From positions 1-44,024 of the forward strand of contig MNYV01000104.1 in NCBI GenBank assembly GCA_001873285.1: a DNA stretch of 44,024 bases, read 5' to 3'. This document shows, in pieces, positions 17,079-25,473 of the stretch. The position numbers were made by a program, and so were the translations under genes. The DNA comes from Nitrospirae bacterium CG2_30_53_67. Its GTDB lineage: Bacteria > CG2-30-53-67. The notes under the pieces were generated by a model that had not been told where the DNA came from, did no database searches, and saw only the letters and a program-made list of their open reading frames with translations. Numbering within the stretch: position 1 is the first letter of the stretch; each line of letters opens with the position of its first letter.

Positions 17079-17285
17079 AGTGGTCCTGTTCGTAAATATG
17101 GTGACGTACCGAAAGGGTCGTAGGACGGGCTATCCGCGCGCGACTCAGCGCGTACCCCTCCGGTACACCGCAAGGAGCGGAACGCCGATGAGACCGCCCT
17201 CTTGTACTCGGTTTACCGGTAACGGCACCTGTCTGCCATGGCACAGGCAGGCTCGAATGCCACCGTATTTACGAATAGGGCCACT
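17079..17285. mobile_element. MITE-like element with about 24-bp terminal inverted repeats
   Basis: The ends are AGTGGTCCTGTTCGTAAATA (17079-17098) and the complement of AGTGGCCCTATTCGTAAATA (17266-17285), matching at 18 of 20 positions. The 207-bp interior has no coding potential and includes a copy of the CCTGTCTGCC palindrome (17228-17251). A further end-like sequence sits at 24325-24346. It lies inside the 5' leader of the EPS operon, within the 365-base gap 17002-17366, which otherwise shows only the promoter. Confidence 0.65.
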
Positions 17286-17335
17286 AAACCGGAGACAAGA
17301 TCAAACCCCCTGAAAATACTTAAAAAATCATTTTT

Positions 17336-17365
17336 ATTATATCTTGGAACCCTTTAGAAGTTCAA
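17336..17365 (-). promoter_or_regulatory. Sigma-70 promoter of the EPS operon
   Basis: On the minus strand TTGAAC (17360-17365), an 18-base spacer and a perfect TATAAT (17336-17341) lie directly after the histidine-kinase stop codon. The predicted start near 17329 gives a leader of about 330 bases that spans the MITE-like element before the chain-length gene at 17001. Confidence 0.65.
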
Positions 17366-17366
17366 G

Positions 17367-19391
17367 TTAAATCTCATGACGGTATCTTCTCTGAGCTTTC
17401 CCGCCCTTCCGGTCAGCCGGTTCCACCTCCGGATTCCGGATCGGCAGGAAAAGGTTGACCCGGGCGCCTTTCCCCTTGGCGCTTTCGATTCCGACCTCCC
17501 CCCCGTGTTCTTTGATGACCTTGTCCACAAAGGAGAGCCCCAGACCGGTCCCTCCCCTACGCGTGGTGTAAAAGGGCTCGAAAATATGAACCATCGCCTC
17601 TTTGCCGATGCCCACGCCTGTATCGGAAAAAATGATCTCTATAAACCCCTTTCTCTTTCGCGCCGTTTTTGCGGAAATCTCAAGCTCGCCTCCTTTGGGC
17701 ATAGCCTGGATGGCATTCAAAATGATGTTGAGAAAAACCTGCTTCATCTGCTTATGGCTGACCGGAATATCGGGAATGGATTTGGAAAACTCCTTCCGGA
17801 TGATGACGTTCTTTTCTTTGGCCTGATAACGGATAAACCGGAGGACCTGATTGAGCAGGATCCGGATGTCGATCGGGGTGGTGACCAGATGGGGGACATT
17901 GCTGTATGAAAGAAATTCCGTGGTCATGTCCGAGAGACGTTCGATTTCCTGTCCCACCACATTCAGTTTCTCGGCAATCTTTTCTTTCTCGGGGGTCTCT
18001 TTTTCCAGCTCTTTTTTTAAGAGCTCAAGGTAGATCACGATGGCGTTCAAGGGATTCTTGATTTCATGGGCCACGCCGGCAGCCACGGTTCCCATGACGG
18101 AGAACCTCTCCATCTGCATCAGCCTGGTGTGAGCCTTGTGGAGCTGGCGGTTGGAATCCACCAGTTGGAAAATCTTCTCCTGCAGAACGGAGTAGAGCTT
18201 GGAATTGGAGATGGCCGTTGCGGCCTGATGCGAAAAGATACTCAGCATCTGCAGGGTGTCTTTTTCTATTTTCTTTCTGGAAAAGCGGTTATCGGCGATG
18301 ATCACGCCGATGAGGGTTTCATTCTCAATTAGGGGGATGGCGACGAAACTCGTTGTATTTCCCATGGTCTTTCTCAAATCCGGATGGACCCGGTTCTTCT
18401 GCTCCCCCCGGTTCGCGACCACAACCGGCCCTTTCTCAAAGAGGGCGGCTACCGGAAATTTTTTCTTTTCCCGGGTCGGAAAGGAAAAAGACCGGGTGAG
18501 TTCATCGAACGGGGAGTTTCCTGTCTCGATCGGGATCCCCTGTTTTCGGATCTTCTCAAAGAGGCTCCTTTCGTCTTTTGCCGGCCGCTTCTTCTTCGTC
18601 ATCAGGGCCTCTTCCTGCGTAGAAGGCCCCACTCCCATTTTCCCTTCCAGATGAGTCATGTTCTCGTTTAAAAGTAGGAGCATGGCCCGGCTGAACCCGA
18701 ATCCCTGCGGCGCCGTGAGAGAGGTCAGGATGACAAAGAGCTTTTCATCCAGAGAAAGGGGGCTTTGCAGAATTTGATTCAGGTCATAAAGTGTGATCAG
18801 CTTTTCATTCTGCCTCTTGATGTGCCTGGTTGCCTCATCAATCTGCTGAAGAGTCCGGAGGTTCTCCGCCGAGGTCTCCGCAATCAGCTTCGCCATGGCC
18901 ACCAGAAGCTCCATGGTCTTGCTGACCTCTTCTTTGGAAACCGTATGAATCCCTTCTATGATTTTCTGAGGGATCGCCAGATCTAAAATGGCCTGGCGGA
19001 ACTTTTTCTGAGGAAACGGACTTCCATCATCGAGAAGCTGGCTCGTACAGCCGTTGAGCACCGCCACAATCCGGCTTTCAACCCAGACCGGGGCCGTGAC
19101 CTTGACCATCCCGGCATGGCAGGAGAAGATGGAGGACTTCCCTTCCTCCATCACGCGCTTGTGCCCCTTGTACAGGCTTTCCCTGCACCGGAAACTCCCT
19201 TCCTTGTGGTCCAGGACATACTTGCAGAATGGAGGACGGTCCGGGGGAGGGGACGTAAGAAAATTCCCTTCGGTGTCGAGAAGAAACAGGGTCTGCCCCA
19301 GGCCTAAGGATGCTTTTTTCAGGATCCTCTCGAAAGAAAGAAGATCCAAATCGTAGATGCTCCACTCTTCATTGTGCTTTTTCTTTTTCAT
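17367..19391 (-). CDS. Soluble PocR-GAF sensor histidine kinase
   Basis: A 674-residue kinase without membrane segments. Residues about 15-180 are a PocR sensory domain with four cysteines (C56, C69, C91, C115) that could bind a metal or ligand. Residues about 205-400 are a GAF domain. The dimerisation domain holds the phosphoacceptor H442 in AGVAHEIKNPLNAI, and the ATPase domain shows the N box NIILNAIQAMP, DTGVGIG, FEPFYTTRRGGTGLGLS. I use the ATG at 19391; a GTG four codons earlier is possible. No cognate DNA-binding regulator adjoins it, but the EPS operon starts immediately downstream and encodes a receiver protein (11648-13279). By analogy with the PrsK kinase of other PEP-CTERM systems it may govern matrix genes; the domain set differs from PrsK. 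Confidence 0.85.
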   Translation of the reverse strand: MKKKKHNEEWSIYDLDLLSFERILKKASLGLGQTLFLLDTEGNFLTSPPPDRPPFCKYVLDHKEGSFRCRESLYKGHKRVMEEGKSSIFSCHAGMVKVTAPVWVESRIVAVLNGCTSQLLDDGSPFPQKKFRQAILDLAIPQKIIEGIHTVSKEEVSKTMELLVAMAKLIAETSAENLRTLQQIDEATRHIKRQNEKLITLYDLNQILQSPLSLDEKLFVILTSLTAPQGFGFSRAMLLLLNENMTHLEGKMGVGPSTQEEALMTKKKRPAKDERSLFEKIRKQGIPIETGNSPFDELTRSFSFPTREKKKFPVAALFEKGPVVVANRGEQKNRVHPDLRKTMGNTTSFVAIPLIENETLIGVIIADNRFSRKKIEKDTLQMLSIFSHQAATAISNSKLYSVLQEKIFQLVDSNRQLHKAHTRLMQMERFSVMGTVAAGVAHEIKNPLNAIVIYLELLKKELEKETPEKEKIAEKLNVVGQEIERLSDMTTEFLSYSNVPHLVTTPIDIRILLNQVLRFIRYQAKEKNVIIRKEFSKSIPDIPVSHKQMKQVFLNIILNAIQAMPKGGELEISAKTARKRKGFIEIIFSDTGVGIGKEAMVHIFEPFYTTRRGGTGLGLSFVDKVIKEHGGEVGIESAKGKGARVNLFLPIRNPEVEPADRKGGKAQRRYRHEI

Positions 19392-19403
19392 CAGGGATAC
19401 CAC

Positions 19404-19576
19404 CCATTCAAACGCCTTGAACGCTTTGAACCTTTCCCCTTTATGGTTTTTCTCCCATTTAGTGAGTAAAAAGGGTTACGCTTCACGTGCACCGCTTTTC
19501 TCTATTTTTGTCGTTAGATCCCGGCATCTCCTTGAATCTATTCTTGCCGGGCCGGGACCGTCTGCGACGGATACTA
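19404..19576. other. Gene-free leader of the histidine kinase gene
   Basis: Together with the repeat that follows, this forms the 368-base gap between the TatD-radical SAM gene and the kinase. I see no gene and no clear promoter pair. A run of CCTTGAACGCTTTGAACC-type short repeats occurs near 19415-19435. Confidence 0.35.
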
Positions 19577-19735
19577 CACTGAGGTATCTTGGGGTCGAGG
19601 ATTCAAGGGGTCAAGGGGTCAAGTGAAATACTGAAACGCAAGCAAAATCTCCAGAGAAAAACACTGGAACCCTTGAACCCTATGACCCTCGGCCCCTTAT
19701 GTTTTTAGCATTTCACTTGACCCCTGAAACCCTTA
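19577..19735. repeat. Dispersed GGGGTCAAGTGAAAT palindromic element, copy 1
   Basis: About 150 bp with inverted ends (GGGGTCAAGTGAAATACT and its near-complement AGCATTTCACTTGACCCC). It is the reverse complement of 35861-36018 with six mismatches over 149 aligned bases by my count. It has no coding capacity and no transposase nearby, so it is MITE-like. Confidence 0.85.
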
Positions 19736-19771
19736 TGTTTTCACTCACTATTTTGGAGATGATCCTCTATA

Positions 19772-21145
19772 TTATCCCACTTCATCATAATAACGCACAC
19801 GGAAGCCGGCCTTCAACTCTTCAAGAGCGATTTTCCGGCATGCCGGGATATCCACATCGGGAAGAGCAACAACGGTTACGTTGACCTCCGCCCCCTTTCC
19901 GGCCTCCAGAATAAACGCTTTGACCGCCCTGTAGGCGCCCGGTCCGAAAACCGGTTTGCAGATCGCAAGATACTTTTCCTCATTTTCCGCATTCAGGCTT
20001 ACGGAATAGACGTCCACCAGACCATTGAGTTCAGGAAGGATGTTTCGTTTGTGAATCAGATTTCCCTGGCCGTTGGTGTTGATGCGCACCCGTCCGCCAT
20101 GCTCCTTGATCCAAAGAGCCACCTCCTTGACCAGGTCGAGCCTCAGGAGCGGCTCCCCATATCCGCAAAAGACGACCTCCCGGTATCTTTTCGGATCGCC
20201 GATCGCCCGGATGACCTCGGGAGCAGACGGCTCCGTAGCCATCCTAAGATTGTGCCCCTTGACAAAGTCGCTGTAGAACCGGACACAGAACCCGCAGGTG
20301 TTGGTGCACCGGTTGGTCACGTTGAGATACAGGGACTCCCGGATCTGATAGGCGATCTTTCCGGGAGTTTCCATGGAACCCAGGGACAAGATCTGCATGG
20401 CGTTGTGACTCGTAATCCGGCTGATATCCTCGAAGCTCAAACCCTTGACCTCGGCAAGGGTCTCGGCCACGAACCTGACATAGGACGGCTCATTGCGCTT
20501 TCCGCGGACCTGCTGGGGCGCGAGGTAGGGGGAATCAGTCTCAATCAGGATTCTCTCGATGGGGACGGCCCTTGCCGTCTCGCGCAGGGATGCGGCGTTT
20601 CTGAAGGTCAGAGAGCCGGAAAAGGAGATAAAGAATCCCAGGGAGATGGCCGTTCGGGCCGTCTCGATGCCTCCGGAAAAGCAGTGAATCACCCCTCTGA
20701 CTTCATCCGCTTTTTCCTCCCTCAGAATCTTGAGGATATCCTCATCCGCCTCCCTCCCGTGGACCATGATCGGGAGGCCCGCCTCCCGGGCAATCCGAAT
20801 CTGCCGGCGGAAGGCCTCCTGCTGTACTGGGACCGGTGAATGCTGGTAGTGATAATCCAGGCCGATCTCCCCGATGGCCGCCACCTTGGGATCATGGCTC
20901 AACTCCTGCAATGCCCTGGCAGATTCATCGGAAAAAGAAGAGGCCTCATGGGGATGAACGCCGATGGCAGCAGAGATGCCGTAGTCTTCGTGCCGTCTTA
21001 CGAACTCAATGACCGAAGGTCCTTCCTCCACGGCGCCCACGGTCAGGATATAACCGACTCCGGCCTCCCGGGCCCGATGGAGCACCTCTTCCCGGTCTTC
21101 GTCAAATTGCGGCATGGTCAGATGTGCATGAGAATCAATCAGCAT
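19772..21145 (-). CDS. TatD-family metal-dependent hydrolase fused to a radical SAM domain
   Basis: A 457-residue fusion. Residues 1-257 are a complete TatD nuclease/hydrolase TIM barrel with metal ligands H6, H8, E93, H129, H154 and D204. Residues 265-457 are a short radical SAM domain with the iron-sulfur motif C280-x3-C284-x2-C287 and GYGEPLL (328-334) for SAM contact. TatD enzymes are 3'-5' exonucleases or D-tyrosyl-type hydrolases; the linked radical SAM family occurs next to or fused with TatD and has no assigned reaction. The start codon overlaps the metG stop (TAATG), so it is translated from the metG message. Both halves keep their key residues, which argues that the fusion is functional. 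Confidence 0.88.
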   Translation of the reverse strand: MLIDSHAHLTMPQFDEDREEVLHRAREAGVGYILTVGAVEEGPSVIEFVRRHEDYGISAAIGVHPHEASSFSDESARALQELSHDPKVAAIGEIGLDYHYQHSPVPVQQEAFRRQIRIAREAGLPIMVHGREADEDILKILREEKADEVRGVIHCFSGGIETARTAISLGFFISFSGSLTFRNAASLRETARAVPIERILIETDSPYLAPQQVRGKRNEPSYVRFVAETLAEVKGLSFEDISRITSHNAMQILSLGSMETPGKIAYQIRESLYLNVTNRCTNTCGFCVRFYSDFVKGHNLRMATEPSAPEVIRAIGDPKRYREVVFCGYGEPLLRLDLVKEVALWIKEHGGRVRINTNGQGNLIHKRNILPELNGLVDVYSVSLNAENEEKYLAICKPVFGPGAYRAVKAFILEAGKGAEVNVTVVALPDVDIPACRKIALEELKAGFRVRYYDEVG

Positions 21146-23064
21146 TACCTGATCCTCTTCCCCGGATCCACTTCGCCGTCAAAACCTAAAAGGACCAGTC
21201 CCTTTCCCCCTTCAACCGCCAGGACCATGCCGCAGGATTCGACCCCCATGAGCCGGGTCGGTTTCAGGTTGGCCAGCACAACCACCTTTTTGCCCAAGAG
21301 AACAGAAGGGGCGTAGGATTGGGCAATTCCGGCGACCACCTGCCGGGGCTCAGCCTCTCCGATATCCACCTGAAGCCTGATCAGGCGGTCTGACTTCGGA
21401 ACCGCCTCAGCCTGACGGATCACCCCGGCGCGGAGGTCAAGGCGGGCAAAGTCCTGGATCGTGATCTCCTCTCCGGCTTTCTGTTCCGCCTCAGCCTTGT
21501 GCGAAGATTCTTTCTTTTCCACCGAGGCCCTTTCCGGTTTTTTAACCTGAGACTTCTGTTCCATCCTTGGGAAGAGCGGTTCAGAAATTCCGATCCGGCG
21601 CCCTTTTGGGGTCTTGCCCCAAACCAGAAACTCCCGCCGGCGCCACCCTTGAGCAAGGCCCAGAATGGATGCGGCCTTTTCCCCGGTCTCAGGCATAAAG
21701 GGTGAGATCAGCAGGGTGACGATCCGGAGCGTCTCCACAAGATCGTACATGACATCCTGAAGCATCCCTGCCTGAGAGGGCTCCTTGGCCAGGGTCCACG
21801 GGGCCTTCCGGTCCACGAAGCGATTGGCGGCATTGATCAGCCCCCAGATCTCCTGCAGGACCCGGCTGAACGCCAGGTCTTCCATGTAACGGTCCACATC
21901 CTGAATCACGGCCTCGGCCTTGACTTTAAGTTCGCCGCCGCCGGTCGGCGCAGGGGTGATCCCGCCGCAGTATTTGGCAAGCATGGCGGTCACGCGGCTG
22001 AAGAGGTTTCCGAGATCATTGGCCAGATCGCTGTTGAAGCGGACCACCAGGGCGCTCTCGGAAAAATCCCCATCCTGGCCGAAGGGGACCTCACGGAGAA
22101 GAAAATACCGGAAGGGATCAGATCCATACCGGTCCGTCATGACCGAAGGATCCACGACATTCCCTTTGGACTTGGACATCTTTTCCCCGTCCATGGTCCA
22201 CCATCCGTGGCTGAAAACCCTTTTCGGAAGGGGAAGGTCTGCGGCCATGAGAAAGGCGGGCCAATAGACCGCGTGAAACCTCAGGATGTCCTTGCCGATG
22301 ATATGGATATCCGCCGGCCAGAAGGACCGGAAACGTTCCGAATCCTCCGGGTACCCCAGGGCGGAAAGATAATTGGTCAAAGCATCGAACCAGACATAGA
22401 CCACATGCCGGGGATTTCCGGGGACCGGAATGCCCCAGGAAAACGTCGTCCGGCTGATGCTGAGGTCCCGGAGCCCGCCCCGGACAAACTGAACAATTTC
22501 GTTTCTGCGGCTTGCCGGCTGGATGAAATCAGGATGCTCTTCAATATGTTTCAAGAGCCTATCCCCGTAGCGGGACATCCGGAAGAAATAGCTCTCCTCC
22601 TTGAGCCGTTCCGGGGCCCTGCCGCAGTCCGGGCACTTCCCGTTCATGAGCTGCATTTCGGTCAGGAAGGTCTCGCATGGGGTACAGTACCAGTCTTCAT
22701 ATTCTCCCAGGTAGATATCCCCTTTGTCCGCGACCGTGGTCCAAAGCGTCTGCACGGCCTTCTGATGGCGGGACTCGGTGGTTCGGATGAAATCCTGATT
22801 GGAGATGTGGAGCTTCTTCCAGAGATTCTGGAACCGGCCCACCACCCGGTCGGCCAGCTCGGAAGGTGTCATCCCTTGCGCCGCGGCGGTCTTCTCCACC
22901 TTCTGGCCGTGCTCATCGGTCCCTGTAAGAAAAAAGACCCGGTCTCCCATCATCCTCCGGTACCGGGCTTCTGCATCAGCCGCCACCGTGGTATACGCAT
23001 GCCCGATATGGGGAACATCATTGACATAATAGATCGGCGTGGTAATGTAAAAACTCTTGGTCAT
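21145..23064 (-). CDS. metG: Methionine-tRNA ligase
   Basis: A 639-residue class I aminoacyl-tRNA synthetase. HIGH is at residues 19-22, KMSKS at 295-299, and the single zinc knuckle uses C127, C130, C144 and C147. Residues about 535-639 are the C-terminal EMAP-II/Trbp111-like tRNA-binding domain (FARLDLRAGVIRQAE), joined by a Lys/Glu-rich linker. The start at 23064 is preceded by GAGGAG nine bases upstream and gives the family N terminus TKSFYITTPIYYVND; an ATG seven codons earlier is less likely. It lies in the conserved tmk-holB-ricT-metG-tatD order, 38 bases after ricT. No T-box or SAM-type leader is visible in front of it. Confidence 0.97.
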   Translation of the reverse strand: MTKSFYITTPIYYVNDVPHIGHAYTTVAADAEARYRRMMGDRVFFLTGTDEHGQKVEKTAAAQGMTPSELADRVVGRFQNLWKKLHISNQDFIRTTESRHQKAVQTLWTTVADKGDIYLGEYEDWYCTPCETFLTEMQLMNGKCPDCGRAPERLKEESYFFRMSRYGDRLLKHIEEHPDFIQPASRRNEIVQFVRGGLRDLSISRTTFSWGIPVPGNPRHVVYVWFDALTNYLSALGYPEDSERFRSFWPADIHIIGKDILRFHAVYWPAFLMAADLPLPKRVFSHGWWTMDGEKMSKSKGNVVDPSVMTDRYGSDPFRYFLLREVPFGQDGDFSESALVVRFNSDLANDLGNLFSRVTAMLAKYCGGITPAPTGGGELKVKAEAVIQDVDRYMEDLAFSRVLQEIWGLINAANRFVDRKAPWTLAKEPSQAGMLQDVMYDLVETLRIVTLLISPFMPETGEKAASILGLAQGWRRREFLVWGKTPKGRRIGISEPLFPRMEQKSQVKKPERASVEKKESSHKAEAEQKAGEEITIQDFARLDLRAGVIRQAEAVPKSDRLIRLQVDIGEAEPRQVVAGIAQSYAPSVLLGKKVVVLANLKPTRLMGVESCGMVLAVEGGKGLVLLGFDGEVDPGKRIR

Positions 23065-23102
23065 GGCCGATGACTCCTCATCCATGGATCAACGGTTTTA
23101 TC

Positions 23103-24272
23103 TTATTTGTTTTCGGAGCCGTTGGGTGATGAACCTGGGGTTTTACCCCTGGAATTCCCATGGCGCCTGCGCCTGCGCCTCCGTCTTCTCTCGGTTCCCT
23201 GCGGGCCCTGGGCCACACCGGCGATCTTTTTGATCTTGCTCAAAAGCCCTTCTTTCCGGACTTCCTGTCTCTCCTGCTCTCTGGGCGGCGAGGGCGGCGC
23301 GGCGAGAGGACGCTCTTTCTGCCTGGGGGAAAAGAGAGGTTCTCTCCGCATCCCCTTTGCATCCGCCGCATCCTGCGGCAAGGCCTGATCCGATGGTTCC
23401 GGCGCAGGCTTCTCCTCAAGCGGGAGCCCCTGCCTCAGCCGGGTCAGGTCCGGCTCAAAAATTTCAATCTGCTTTCCATCCTTCACCTGAACCGTAATCG
23501 AATCCTTCTGTAAATTGTGGGAATAAACCCTGCCCGGCCCCTCTCGGATCATGATGGTCTTCCCGATCTTGGGAAGACCTTTTCTGAAACGGCAATAGCC
23601 CGCGTTTTCATAACTCAGACAGCACATCAGACGTCCGCAGGCGCCGGAGATCTTGGCCGGGTTCAGGGTCAGATTCTGCTGTTTGGCCATCTTGATGGAA
23701 ACAGGATCGAACTCCCTCACAAAGGTCTTGCAGCAGAACTCCCTGCCGCAGGTCCCCAACCCTCCGATCATCTTGGCTTCATCGCGCACCCCGATCTGGC
23801 GCATTTCAATTCGTGTACGGACTCGGGATGCAAGGTCCTTGACCAGATCCCTGAAGTCCACCCGGCCGTCCGCGGTAAAGTAGAAGATCACCTTGGACCG
23901 GTCAAAAAGGTATTCCACGTCCACCAGCTTCATCTGCATGCCTCGGGACTCAATCCTCTCGTAACAGAATTTTTTGATTTCCTGTTCCAGGACGCGGTTT
24001 TTTCGCAAGGTTTCAAGATCCTCTTGGGTCACCGACCGAAGCACCTTTTTCAACGGCTCCTTGAGATAATCCAGGCTCACCTGCTGGCGGCTTCCGGCGA
24101 CCATGCCGCAGACCAGCCCGCTTGCGGTCTCGACAATCACCAGATCCCCAACCCGGAGATCCAGATCTCCCGGATCAAAGTTATAAAGCTTGCCTCCGCT
24201 TCTGAACCTGATCCCGATAAATTTCGCCATATACTCCTGAGAAGGCCCTGCCTGCGGCTGGTTCTCTTCCAT
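23103..24272 (-). CDS. ricT: PSP1-domain protein, RicT/YaaT homologue
   Basis: A 389-residue protein whose first 280 residues form the PSP1/YaaT region. CGREFCC (175-181) and CGRLMCC (212-218) are the conserved cysteines that carry iron-sulfur clusters in the Bacillus RicAFT complex, which tunes RNase Y-dependent RNA processing. RicA and RicF partners are not visible here, so the role in this organism is open. The C-terminal 100 residues are low complexity and end in a run of nine arginines (362-370) and Gly/Ser/Asn residues, which could bind RNA or membrane phospholipid. The gene order holB-ricT-metG is the usual one across bacteria. The ribosome-binding site is weak. Confidence 0.88.
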   Translation of the reverse strand: MEENQPQAGPSQEYMAKFIGIRFRSGGKLYNFDPGDLDLRVGDLVIVETASGLVCGMVAGSRQQVSLDYLKEPLKKVLRSVTQEDLETLRKNRVLEQEIKKFCYERIESRGMQMKLVDVEYLFDRSKVIFYFTADGRVDFRDLVKDLASRVRTRIEMRQIGVRDEAKMIGGLGTCGREFCCKTFVREFDPVSIKMAKQQNLTLNPAKISGACGRLMCCLSYENAGYCRFRKGLPKIGKTIMIREGPGRVYSHNLQKDSITVQVKDGKQIEIFEPDLTRLRQGLPLEEKPAPEPSDQALPQDAADAKGMRREPLFSPRQKERPLAAPPSPPREQERQEVRKEGLLSKIKKIAGVAQGPQGTERRRRRRRRRHGNSRGKTPGSSPNGSENK

Positions 24273-24297
24273 GTCTTTATTCCTTATCAGATTTGTT

Positions 24298-24346
24298 CGA
24301 TGTTCCTTTATACTGAAGGAACATCGTATTTACGAACAGGACCACT
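24298..24346. repeat. Hairpin plus end-like copy of the 17079 MITE family
   Basis: CGATGTTCCTT (24298-24308) pairs perfectly with AAGGAACATCG (24316-24326) around seven bases. The adjoining CGTATTTACGAACAGGACCACT (24325-24346) is the complement of the MITE terminal sequence at 17079. The element abuts the holB stop codon and fills the holB-ricT gap. Confidence 0.65.
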
Positions 24347-25350
24347 CAGCCCGCGGTCTCTTTGCCCATCCCGATCAGGGCCGCTTCCAGGGCGAACCTC
24401 TGGTTGACATTCATTCGGAGCCTCCGGATGGCCTCCTCCAGAATGTCCGCATGATTCAGGAGTGCAGCTATATCCTTGTGCCGGGATTCCTCGAGCAGCT
24501 CCGTTATCTTATCCGCATGGGTCAGCATCCCTTTTTCCCCTCTCAATTTTATGGAAATAAGATCCCGGTTCCACGATGCAAGGAACTCCAAAAATTCGAT
24601 GGAATCATCGGTGTTCTTTGAAAAACTCTCGGAAACCTCAAAGATAGACCCTATGTTCCCAAGGTCCCACTTTTGAATCCTCTCCATGAAACGGTCTCTT
24701 TGAGAAAGAAGGTCCTTCTCTGCGACGTTCAATACCCTCCCCAGGCTCCCCTGCGAAACCCTTGCCATGACCTTGGCCTTGTCTTTGGACAGGCCCATCT
24801 TCCGGATCAGGATCTCCTCCACGGAATCGGTGGACAAGGGTTTGAAGCGAACCGTTCTGCATCGGGATAGAACCGTGGAGGGAAGAAGGTCCGGAAATGA
24901 GGTGATCAGGATCAGGAACGAGTCCGGAGGAGGCTCTTCCAGGGTTTTCAGGAGGGCATTGGCCGCCTGGTCCACCATCCGGTCCGCATCATCTATCATA
25001 AAGACCTTCTTCTCCCCTTCCATGGGGCGCAGGGAGATCCCGGCCTGGAGGTCACGGATCTGATCAATATAAATTTTCTCTGTAGCCCCCTTGGTCCTGG
25101 CCTCAGGAACATAGAGCCGGACATCCGGGTGTACTCCGTGACTGATCTTCCGGCAGGAAAGACATTCACCGCAGGAGTCGCCGCGGACCCGGCCGCATTC
25201 AACCGCCATGGCGAAGGCAAGGGCCGTCTGTTTCTTGCCGATGCATCCCATGCCGCTGAAGAGATAGGCATGTGAGATCCGGCCATTCGACAGCTCTCGT
25301 CCTAAAATCTCCACCGCGCCTTCCTGACCGATGATATCTGAAAACGGCAT
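24346..25350 (-). CDS. holB: DNA polymerase III delta-prime subunit
   Basis: A 334-residue clamp-loader subunit. FSDIIGQEGAVEILGREL at the N terminus, a P-loop-like FSGMGCIGKKQT (31-42), the zinc module C52, C60, C63, C66, and the SRC motif (LPSTVLSRCRTVRF) are characteristic of delta-prime. It helps open and load the sliding clamp at the replication fork. The P-loop deviates from the active Walker A, as expected for delta-prime, which is not a motor subunit. I choose the ATG at 25350 because AAGGAG lies six bases upstream; a TTG five codons earlier would remove that spacing. It lies between tmk and ricT on the same strand. Confidence 0.92.
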   Translation of the reverse strand: MPFSDIIGQEGAVEILGRELSNGRISHAYLFSGMGCIGKKQTALAFAMAVECGRVRGDSCGECLSCRKISHGVHPDVRLYVPEARTKGATEKIYIDQIRDLQAGISLRPMEGEKKVFMIDDADRMVDQAANALLKTLEEPPPDSFLILITSFPDLLPSTVLSRCRTVRFKPLSTDSVEEILIRKMGLSKDKAKVMARVSQGSLGRVLNVAEKDLLSQRDRFMERIQKWDLGNIGSIFEVSESFSKNTDDSIEFLEFLASWNRDLISIKLRGEKGMLTHADKITELLEESRHKDIAALLNHADILEEAIRRLRMNVNQRFALEAALIGMGKETAG

Positions 25351-25473
25351 CTCCTGCTCCTTCAACCCATCTATTCAAAACAGATCGGCCGCTAAGACAC
25401 GAATAAATTGAAAATTAAAGATCAAAGATAAAAAATCAAAATGGCAAATCAAAACATAAAAGATGATTCTCTC

